From NCBI RefSeq assembly GCF_000708595.2, contig NZ_JARP01000005.1, positions 186,001-250,000 on the forward strand: 64,000 bases of DNA, in the 5' to 3' direction. The notes beneath the pieces were generated by a model. It made no database searches, was not told where the DNA came from, and saw only the letters and a list, made by a program, of their open reading frames with translations. This document shows positions 52,382-59,104 of the stretch, piece after piece. Position numbers and translations under genes: made by a program. Position 1 is the stretch's first letter; the number at the start of each line of letters is the position of its first letter. Source of the DNA: Flavobacterium sp. KJJ. Lineage in GTDB: Bacteria; Bacteroidota; Bacteroidia; Flavobacteriales; Flavobacteriaceae.

Positions 52382-52540
52382 TTATTTTCTTTTTTTATAG
52401 TGGTTATTAGTACTTGAATTCTTGTACTTTCCTCCTTTATGAGAACTACCTTTTCCACTTTTGTAATGGCCACTTTGGGCTTCAATACTGCCTCCTAGAA
52501 CTAAGAAGAATAAACTAAACAAAACGACTAATTTTTTCAT
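52382..52540 (-). CDS. Small secreted basic peptide, first gene of the TerB/vWA operon
   Basis: A 52-residue frame: signal peptide MKKLVVLFSLFFLVLGGS ending IEAQ, then a basic Gly/Ser/Lys/His-rich tail (GKGSSHKGGKYKNSS ending HYKKRK) that resembles PBCV-type basic adaptor repeats. It follows a perfect promoter box by 28 nt and is 91 nt upstream of DUF4236. The role is unknown; the composition suggests binding to an acidic polymer. Confidence 0.7.
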   Translation of the reverse strand: MKKLVVLFSLFFLVLGGSIEAQSGHYKSGKGSSHKGGKYKNSSTNNHYKKRK

Positions 52541-52568
52541 AATTTTAAATTTTATTGATTTAACAATT

Positions 52569-52620
52569 CAAACTTAAACCTATTTAAAACCAGTATTTTA
52601 CGGAAATCCATAATCCGTAA
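52569..52620 (-). promoter_or_regulatory. Promoter with TAYGGNWTTCCR motif of the TerB/vWA operon
   Basis: A perfect -7 box TAAGTTTG (52576-52569) with TTATGGATTTCCGTAAAATA on the minus strand; the TTCC starts at 52605, exactly 29 nt upstream of the box. A further TTACGGA half site at 52620-52614 makes a second inverted arm. Confidence 0.65.
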
Positions 52621-52638
52621 TTTTTATCTTCAGGAAAT

Positions 52639-52661
52639 AAAAAAAGCTCCCGAAGGAGCTT
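52639..52661 (-). terminator. Intrinsic terminator after the response regulator gene
   Basis: Stem AAGCTCC / GGAGCTT with a 4-nt loop and a T run on the minus strand. Confidence 0.78.
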
Positions 52662-52685
52662 GAAAAATTTATAATAGAATGAGAT

Positions 52686-53354
52686 CTAAATAATCCCCAT
52701 ATCTTTTACAATAGAAACCAAATGCACAGTATTGTTTGCCTTAAAAAAGTCTTTGAGTTTAGAAAGTCTTTTTTCCATGGCGCTTTTACTGCTCGGTTTT
52801 AAACCTAAATCTTTCAGAATAACTATAATATCATCTTGTGGTGTTCCAGATGATAAATGTTTTAGAATTAAAATATCAAAATCGTCTATTTCGTAATTGT
52901 TTTTTTCATGAAGTGCAGAAGCAATTTCAGGTGAAATAAATTTTTGATCACAACTCGAAATAATATTGATCGCTTTTTTAAGCTCTTCGATACTATTTAA
53001 GCCTTTTAATACAAAACCATCAATTCCTGCATTATCAAAAAGAGATTTGATTCGGTAACTTTTGTCTTCTACAGAATAGACTATAATTTTAATATTAGGC
53101 TGCAGTTCGCGAGCTTTTTGAACAAGCTCATCTCCATTAACAATTTCTGCTTTGCGATGATCAGCTTTGAATGAAAGATCGCTTATCAATAAATCATAAG
53201 GTTCATTTTGATGAATTGCAGCGCGTATTTTTAAAAATGCTTCGTCACAAAATTTTGAATGCTGAAAATCTACTATATTCAAATCTTTTAAAACTTGTTG
53301 AATTCCTAAATTCATCACGTCGAGATCTTCGGCAATTATTACTTTTTTAAACAT
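52686..53354 (-). CDS. Response regulator with receiver and C-terminal HTH-type domain
   Basis: A 222-residue regulator. The receiver has the acidic pair Glu9-Asp10, phosphoacceptor Asp59 (LLISDLSF), and a lysine in GFVLKGLN. Residues 155-222 (DFDILILKHLSSGTPQDDIIVILKDLGLKPSSKSAMEKRLSKL) form a helical DNA-binding domain that resembles a divergent LuxR/NarL HTH. It lies 7 nt after the TPR kinase gene at 53362 and is presumably its partner. It is the only response regulator seen in the window and might also serve the orphan kinase at 42077. Confidence 0.88.
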   Translation of the reverse strand: MFKKVIIAEDLDVMNLGIQQVLKDLNIVDFQHSKFCDEAFLKIRAAIHQNEPYDLLISDLSFKADHRKAEIVNGDELVQKARELQPNIKIIVYSVEDKSYRIKSLFDNAGIDGFVLKGLNSIEELKKAINIISSCDQKFISPEIASALHEKNNYEIDDFDILILKHLSSGTPQDDIIVILKDLGLKPSSKSAMEKRLSKLKDFFKANNTVHLVSIVKDMGII

Positions 53355-53361
53355 ATGGCTT

Positions 53362-55071
53362 TTATTTAGGCAGCGTTATTTTTACTTTAAAACCTTTATC
53401 TGGTTCAGTGTCAAAAGTAATAGTTCCTTTATTTGCCAGAATACGGTTTTCCATATTTTGCAGACCATTTTTTATAATTTGTGTTTTTTCGTGGCCTTTT
53501 CCATTATCAGTATAGTTTATAAATAAAATATTTGAGTTGCTTTCAAACTTTACAACCACGATAGAAGCCTCACTATGTTTTTTCATGTTGACCATCAATT
53601 CATGCAATACGCGCTGTATTGCAATTTTTTTTAGGTCTTCAACCAAATCCCAATTTACTTTTTCTATATTATTAATAATAACATTCGTGTTGCTGCTATT
53701 ATAGGTCGAAAGCATTTCTTTTAAATTATTCGGATAATTAAAACCGGTGTCTATATCATTGTTTTCTCGTGAAATCCCTCTGACTCGATTGTAAATATGA
53801 TCTAGTTTTTGTAATAAGGTTTCTTTAGAACTTTCGTTAGTTAAAGGCTGTGTCTGCGTGTACGTGATCGCATGAAAAACGTCGTTCGCTAATTCGTCAT
53901 GAATATCTTTGGCAATTCTGGTTTCAGTATCATACGCCGTTTTTATTTTTTCGACTCTGCTTTTATTTCTATAGTATTTTCTCAGATAAATTAAGGCGAA
54001 GAATAATATAATGATTCCGGAGGCAAACAAAATTCTTTGGTATTTTGCTTCCTGAAGTGCTAATAAATTTTCAGCTTTCTCTAAACGAAGTTTCTGGTTT
54101 TCATCTTTCTCTTTTTTAGAGTCGTATTTAATCTTGGCAAATTTGTTTTTAAAGTTGTTGCGGATTTTTATAATGCTGTCACTTAGCGTGATGTATTTTT
54201 TTGCATATTTAGTGCTTTGATTTTTATAATTATTTGAAATCAAAAGCGATAATGCATCTAGACGTTCATCAATAGTATTTAATTTTGTTGCCTCATTATA
54301 AGCATCTAATGCGTATTGATTTGTTTTCTTTGGATCTGTATTAATAAAGTATTCGGCTAAATGAAGATTACTTTGAAGAGTGCCATAGGAATCGTTTATT
54401 TCTTTTCTTAAATCAAAACCTTCATTCATCAACAAAAAACCTTTGTTGTTAATTCCCTTTTTAAAATAAGCATAACCCAGATTATCTGTAACTCTGGCTT
54501 TGGTTGTTTTTAGCGAATTATCGTTTAATATTTTTTTGCTTAAAATAGATTCTAAAATAAGGATCGCTTTATCATATTTTTTCTGTTGAATATAAACAAC
54601 TGCAATATTATTTAATGGAGATTGTTTTGATATGGAATCAGTGCAGTCTTTAATTGCCTCTTTATAATAATAGATTGCATCATTATAAATAGCAAGTTCT
54701 TTATCTGCTATTCCAAAAAAATTATTAATAGAAGCACTGTAAACATTTTTTTTTGTAATAAAAGGCAATGCTTCAGTCAACGTTTCTTTGCTTCCATAAT
54801 AATCGCCATTGATCTGCTGAATAGAAGCCATCTGAATTAGATTGTAAACGATATTGGCACTATCTTTTAGCGTTTCAAAAGCTATTTTTGATTTATTGAA
54901 GTTATAAAAGGCGCTATTAAAATTTTCTTTTTCGAGGTTTGTTATTCCTTTTTCTCGAAAAGCTTTGGCTTCTTTATTTAGAGAGTTTTTACCACTAATA
55001 GATCCCGTTTTTTCCTCACAGGAAAGAAGAAAAACAAAACAAATAAAATATAAAAACGGGGATCGTAACAT
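53362..55071 (-). CDS. TPR-containing sensor histidine kinase, copy 2
   Basis: A 569-residue paralogue of the kinase at 42077-43786 with every landmark at the same residue: signal/lipobox FVFLLSCEE, periplasmic TPR-like repeats (35-340), TM at about 347-365, His391 in IAKDIHDELANDVF, ATPase motifs HELMVNMKKHSEAS and TDNGKGHEKT. The most diverged part is the TPR sensor. It is followed after 7 nt by its response regulator gene and preceded after 54 nt by a small lipoprotein gene. Confidence 0.9.
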   Translation of the reverse strand: MLRSPFLYFICFVFLLSCEEKTGSISGKNSLNKEAKAFREKGITNLEKENFNSAFYNFNKSKIAFETLKDSANIVYNLIQMASIQQINGDYYGSKETLTEALPFITKKNVYSASINNFFGIADKELAIYNDAIYYYKEAIKDCTDSISKQSPLNNIAVVYIQQKKYDKAILILESILSKKILNDNSLKTTKARVTDNLGYAYFKKGINNKGFLLMNEGFDLRKEINDSYGTLQSNLHLAEYFINTDPKKTNQYALDAYNEATKLNTIDERLDALSLLISNNYKNQSTKYAKKYITLSDSIIKIRNNFKNKFAKIKYDSKKEKDENQKLRLEKAENLLALQEAKYQRILFASGIIILFFALIYLRKYYRNKSRVEKIKTAYDTETRIAKDIHDELANDVFHAITYTQTQPLTNESSKETLLQKLDHIYNRVRGISRENNDIDTGFNYPNNLKEMLSTYNSSNTNVIINNIEKVNWDLVEDLKKIAIQRVLHELMVNMKKHSEASIVVVKFESNSNILFINYTDNGKGHEKTQIIKNGLQNMENRILANKGTITFDTEPDKGFKVKITLPK

Positions 55072-55075
55072 AAAG

Positions 55076-55090
55076 TTTACTTTCCCCGAA
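55076..55090 (-). promoter_or_regulatory. Conserved motif before the kinase start, copy 2
   Basis: Minus-strand TTCGGGGAAAGTAAA, identical to copy 1, 5-19 nt before the kinase ATG. The GGGGAAAGTA part could pair with the UACUUCCC arm of the leader element, which might affect translation; that is speculative. Confidence 0.55.
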
Positions 55091-55125
55091 TTTACTAATT
55101 AAATTTATAGTAAAACTAATTTTAT

Positions 55126-55320
55126 TTAGTCCTTAGTTGGCGGTGGTGGTACCTTAATCGGATCATCATCTGGACCATCAGCATAAGATGGCATTGCAGG
55201 ACTTACCGCTTTTTTTACCTCAGTTGCAGCTTTGTTTTCTGCTGTATCTTCGTCAGCTGTACAAGAAAATAATGTAGTTGACAATAGCGCGAACGCTCCC
55301 AATAAAAATAATTTTTTCAT
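55126..55320 (-). CDS. Tiny proline-rich lipoprotein, copy 2
   Basis: I start at MKKLFLLGAFALL (55320) because a longer frame runs through the conserved leader. The 64-residue product has lipobox LFSCTADE, an Ala/Glu/Lys linker, then YADGPDDDPIKVPPPPTKD. Compared with copy 1 the ends are conserved and the linker is not, the pattern expected if the lipid anchor and the C-terminal tail are the functional parts. It is transcribed with the TPR kinase and response regulator. Confidence 0.8.
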   Translation of the reverse strand: MKKLFLLGAFALLSTTLFSCTADEDTAENKAATEVKKAVSPAMPSYADGPDDDPIKVPPPPTKD

Positions 55321-55330
55321 GTTTTTTAGA

Positions 55331-55567
55331 TTAAATTTTAGACATGGGTATTGCTGTCCGGAACTATTCCAGATCTTGTCAATACCATTTTTGTTTGGGA
55401 AGTGAAGTGCGTAGAACAGTAAGATTTTCATCTATACTTCCCGGATAAATTCCGTCTTACGGTTTTCCGCACTTTTAATAGAACTAGTTTTGTAATTTTG
55501 TACTAATCGCGAATCGAACAAGAACTAATTCTAAGGCAAAGTAAAGCCGATTATAAGCCTGTATTGA
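55331..55567. promoter_or_regulatory. Conserved intergenic element with interleaved inverted repeats, copy 2
   Basis: Arms GGTATTG/CAATACC (55347, 55380) with inner GGAA/TTCC, GGGAAGT/ACTTCCC (55397, 55436), GTAAGA/TCTTAC (55419, 55455) and AAGTGCG/CGCACTT. Between copies the last helix shows a C-G to U-A change, compatible with a conserved pairing. TTACGGTTTTCC (55457-55468) is 28 nt, counted from TTCC, before the perfect plus-strand -7 box TAATTTTG (55493-55500); minus-strand TTACTTTG lies at 55544-55537. Confidence 0.7.
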
Positions 55568-55573
55568 TACGGA

Positions 55574-55637
55574 ATTCCGGGAATTCCGATTGTTTCCTAA
55601 GATTCATAATGAATCCTATTAAATCTTAAAAAATCCT
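55574..55637. repeat. Helically phased TTCC/ATCC array, copy 2
   Basis: Units TTCC, TTCC, TTCC, TTCA, ATCC, ATCT and ATCC begin at 55575, 55584, 55594, 55603, 55613, 55623 and 55633, spaced 9, 10, 9, 10, 10, 10. The first five steps are identical to those of copy 1, though the bases between units differ. The array ends about 10 nt before the start codon. Confidence 0.75.
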
Positions 55638-55645
55638 AAAAGCTT

Positions 55646-56584
55646 ATGCATAACAATACTTTTGAAGATTATAAAAAAGCTATCAAAGCAAAATATGAGG
55701 TAGAAAAAGAAGGTGTTTATTTTAATTTTTTAAGTCCACCTTCACCAGCTAATCTTAGAAACTTATGTTGGGAAAGGTTTAAATCAAATGAGAGTAAAAA
55801 TGACTTAAATGTTTTTTCTTCTTTTTTTCAATTTGAGTTTGATTTAACAAAGCGAAAAAGCTTTAATGATCAAACAGATAGATTCAGACCAATTGGAAGT
55901 TTTTTAAAAGGGGAGAAGGCTCCATCCAATCGATTTGCAGTGGAGTTAGCCGCAGTCTTAGTAGATTATGAACCAAGACCATTCAAGAAGTTTAAAGAAA
56001 TAGGATTGATTCCTGAAAAGAGACCTATGATAGTTCCCGAAATCCCGTTGCCATTTAATGGCTATGATCCTAATGATACTGATGAAATTGAAGATGATGA
56101 AATTAAGAATTATTTAGAAGATGGGTTATTAAACAATAATCAAGGAATTTTTTTAGATAATTTTAGAAATAGATTTTCAAAAAAATTCACAAAAAAAATC
56201 ATTCGAGTTTTTATAACGATTTTATTAGTTTTTAGTTTAATAGCTACAGCAATTTATTTTGCTTTCACAAGAAAACAATGCATGCAATGGTCGAATGATC
56301 ATTACGACAAAGTAGATTGTGATTTAAAAGTAAGTGGATTTATTTCAAGTAACGGAGTAGAGCCATACGATGACAATAAATTTGGACTCAAAAAAATCAC
56401 AGTTTACGATACTACAGCTTGTTTTAAAAACGGTGAGGCAATTATTTGGTATGCAAAAATTGGGAATGATAAAGCAGATTTTTTTAATACACACGGAAGA
56501 CATCCTGAAAACGATAAACCACTCCGACCTGTAACACGATATATTTTAGATAAATACGCCAAAAAAACTACTTCTAAAAAATAA
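55646..56584 (+). CDS. One-TM protein with conserved cytoplasmic domain, copy 2 (long form)
   Basis: A 312-residue protein of unknown function. Residues 1-117 match the domain of the 44357 gene (LRNLCWERFKSN, NDLNVFSSFF, DRFRPIGSFLKGE, AAVLVDYEPRPFKKF). An acidic linker leads to a TM helix at 185-207, and unlike the paralogue it has an outer domain of about 100 residues with three cysteines (212, 225, 259) and segments ITVYDTTACFKNGEAIIWYA and FFNTHGRHP. The orientation, inside N-terminus, follows from the lysines before the TM helix. It ends in front of a strong terminator. Confidence 0.75.
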   Translation: MHNNTFEDYKKAIKAKYEVEKEGVYFNFLSPPSPANLRNLCWERFKSNESKNDLNVFSSFFQFEFDLTKRKSFNDQTDRFRPIGSFLKGEKAPSNRFAVELAAVLVDYEPRPFKKFKEIGLIPEKRPMIVPEIPLPFNGYDPNDTDEIEDDEIKNYLEDGLLNNNQGIFLDNFRNRFSKKFTKKIIRVFITILLVFSLIATAIYFAFTRKQCMQWSNDHYDKVDCDLKVSGFISSNGVEPYDDNKFGLKKITVYDTTACFKNGEAIIWYAKIGNDKADFFNTHGRHPENDKPLRPVTRYILDKYAKKTTSKK

Positions 56585-56586
56585 AA

Positions 56587-56614
56587 AAACCTCCAAAACT
56601 AATTTTGGAGGTTT
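56587..56614. terminator. Bidirectional terminator after the one-TM protein gene
   Basis: A perfect 12-bp stem AAACCTCCAAAA / TTTTGGAGGTTT with a 4-nt loop, between convergent genes. Confidence 0.85.
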
Positions 56615-56674
56615 CTATATAATCTTACTCTTTCCTCTTTACTCTTTCCTCTTTGTTCTTAACTCTTTTACTTC

Positions 56675-58258
56675 TTAATTCTTAAACCCAGTATCCTCCG
56701 GAAATAAAATACTATTCAAATGAGTATCTCTATCATAAACATCTGGAAAAAAGCCAATTTGACCATCTCGATCTACCCAAGCCGTAAAATAACCAATGTA
56801 GATCGGAATTTTTTTCTTAAGCATACAAGGTGTTTCTTTTTCGCCGCTCATTGCTGCGTTAATTTTTTCAACTGGCCAGTCTGGATAATCGCGTAATATA
56901 GAAATAGCCAATTCTTTTGCTTTTTCAACATTAATACATCCGTGGCTGAAAATGCGTTTTTCAAATCCGAACAAGGTTTTAGATGGCGTGTCATGCATGT
57001 AAATGTCATTCGGATTTGGGAACATAAATTTCACCAAACCTAAAGCATTTTGTGGACCCGGTTTTTGTCTGACGTTCCCGCCGTTCCATTCCATATTATG
57101 ATCGGCTAGGTAATTTTTATCCTCAGCCATTTTTAGTTTCAGTTCGTTCTTAATTATACTGCTCGGCACATACCAATACGGACTAAAAACAATACGATCG
57201 ATCTGACCGCTAAAAATTACAGTTTTAGTTAATGGAGTTCCGATAAAAACATTCGAAACAATATCATAATTTCCGTTTCTAACATAATAAAGCATGAAAG
57301 ACGGAATATTAACCATAACAAATTCATCCTGCTTTTCTAACGTTGGCGGAATCCATCTGCAACGTTCCATATTTAGCATAAGCGTTTTAATACGGTCGCT
57401 TATAGGCTCATTCATCTGATCTATAAAATCTTTTGTAATGATATAATTTGGTTTAAGGGCATAACGTGCTTTGTATTTCATGATTCCATCCATTAGCTCT
57501 TGGTCGTAGAAATTGCTTTTAGAATCTTTGGCTAAATCTCCAACAACAGCCAAACGCTGTCTAATGTCTGCAATGGTTTGTGAAGTGGCATCAGGTCTTA
57601 AATCTTGAAAAGGCGTATCCATAGCTATTTTATTCCATGTTCCATTTTTTTCGATGGCTCGATATTTTTTCAGTACTTCCTGAAGTTTATAATATTGACT
57701 GAAAAGTACCTTATCATTTTTCTGAAATAAATTCGGATTAGTAACAATAGAATCGAGCAACGTTTGATAAGATATTTTTTTCTTTGGCAAATACCATTGA
57801 ATTTTATCTTGTTCCGCGGCATCCATACCTTGATAGACATGTTTTGCATATAAAATATACATCGAAGTTAATAGAAGTTCAGTGTCAGAATCTGAAATTT
57901 TTGAAGTTGAATCTTCATCAAAAACTTCATCAATTTTATCTTTATACGGAATCTTTATTTGAACGCCCTCTTCGTAAGTCGAATTTAATTTATGATACAA
58001 CAAATGCCCAAATTCGTTTATATCATTGCCATCATACCAAATTGCTTTGTATGCTTTTTTTGTATATAGTGCAGCAACGTCGTTTTGGTATTCCTTTAAT
58101 TCAGTGTATTTTTTAAAAAATGCAACGATCGAAGCGCTGTTTATAGTTGGTTCTGCAACTACAGCGTTCGCTGTTTCTAAATTATTTTTTGAATGAGCAA
58201 AAGTAGTGATGAAAAAAGTACTCATTAAAAAAATGGCAGTAAGGGTAAAATTTTTCAT
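56675..58258 (-). CDS. L,D-transpeptidase (YcbB/LdtD-like) murein enzyme
   Basis: A 527-residue exported protein: signal peptide ending TFAHS, a long N-terminal scaffold domain (about 30-290) and a YkuD catalytic domain with FVMVNIPSFMLYYVRNG and the active-site motif FSHGCINVEKAKELA, whose cysteine attacks the tetrapeptide donor. NALGLVKFMFPNPNDIYMHDTPSK is the conserved stretch before it. It would form 3-3 crosslinks or attach proteins to peptidoglycan. Single gene, no operon partners. Confidence 0.92.
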   Translation of the reverse strand: MKNFTLTAIFLMSTFFITTFAHSKNNLETANAVVAEPTINSASIVAFFKKYTELKEYQNDVAALYTKKAYKAIWYDGNDINEFGHLLYHKLNSTYEEGVQIKIPYKDKIDEVFDEDSTSKISDSDTELLLTSMYILYAKHVYQGMDAAEQDKIQWYLPKKKISYQTLLDSIVTNPNLFQKNDKVLFSQYYKLQEVLKKYRAIEKNGTWNKIAMDTPFQDLRPDATSQTIADIRQRLAVVGDLAKDSKSNFYDQELMDGIMKYKARYALKPNYIITKDFIDQMNEPISDRIKTLMLNMERCRWIPPTLEKQDEFVMVNIPSFMLYYVRNGNYDIVSNVFIGTPLTKTVIFSGQIDRIVFSPYWYVPSSIIKNELKLKMAEDKNYLADHNMEWNGGNVRQKPGPQNALGLVKFMFPNPNDIYMHDTPSKTLFGFEKRIFSHGCINVEKAKELAISILRDYPDWPVEKINAAMSGEKETPCMLKKKIPIYIGYFTAWVDRDGQIGFFPDVYDRDTHLNSILFPEDTGFKN

Positions 58259-58474
58259 TTTTTATATTTTTCGTTACTAAATCTTTTAAAAATTGATACA
58301 AAAACGGGAAATTTAAAAAAAATGACTTGGGGTAAATGCTATAGAAAAAAATTTTCTACATCAAATTTATAAAAAATATCTTTCAGATTTTCGAGTAAAT
58401 CAAGGAAATATAATTTTAGCCGTTAACTCTAAAGAGAACGGTAATTTGAAATGAAAATAAAGAATGAATTTTAT

Positions 58475-58879
58475 TTAATTGCTTTCATTCAAACGAGCTT
58501 CTTTTTGCGCTTTTTTTAAGGCTTTTTTCTCAGCTTGTTTTTTCTCAAAATCCTCGTGTGCAGCGATAATTGTTCTTCCAACTTCCATAACAAATATCAG
58601 ATAAACACCAACACCAATAAATATATATATGATATTGAACACTATACCGATAGTTGAAAATGTTATTCTAAAATCGTAAGGACTATTGAGAGAAAGTGTT
58701 CCTACGGAATAAGCGAGGGCTTTTAAAAATGGAAGTCCTTCAACTAACCAAAAAAACATGGTACCAACCAATATAAGTACAAAAAGCAAAAAACCGATGG
58801 TTCGAAATGCTTTGTCACTTTTTAATCTTTTAACAATATCAACAATGAATTTTCCGGTAAGAGCAAGTTCTATTAACAT
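58475..58879 (-). CDS. Two-TM ion-channel-like protein with altered selectivity filter
   Basis: A 134-residue protein with the layout of a minimal potassium channel subunit: TM1 (about 26-45), re-entrant pore region LKALAYSVGTLSLNSPYDF (52-70) and TM2 (75-98), followed by a charged cytoplasmic tail. The K+ signature TVGYGD is replaced by TLSLNSPYD, so potassium selectivity is unlikely. Either it conducts something else or it is a non-conducting relative. Preceding sequence is promoter-like; no operon partners. Confidence 0.75.
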   Translation of the reverse strand: MLIELALTGKFIVDIVKRLKSDKAFRTIGFLLFVLILVGTMFFWLVEGLPFLKALAYSVGTLSLNSPYDFRITFSTIGIVFNIIYIFIGVGVYLIFVMEVGRTIIAAHEDFEKKQAEKKALKKAQKEARLNESN

Positions 58880-59104
58880 AATAAAGATTTTATAATTACC
58901 TCAATATTAGCGATTTATTTTGATATAAGAAAATAATCACTACTTTTATATTAACTTAATTTAACATAATTTTATAAGGATATTATAGTTAAACTTAGAA
59001 AAAATAAGGGTTTTTACTGTTTTTTATTTTTTTTTACGGTTATATATAATATGGATTTTTAGGGTTGCCAATACACATGTTTAAACAAAATAATTGAAAG
59101 GCTG

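Noticed and set aside
49244..52540. True tellurite resistance operon
   Set aside because: Only TerB-like and vWA-like parts are visible; TerA, TerC, TerD and TerZ are missing.
55321..55431. N-terminal extension of lipoprotein copy 2 from an upstream ATG at 55431
   Set aside because: The extension is read from the conserved inverted-repeat leader and would hide the signal peptide; copy 1 has no matching extension.
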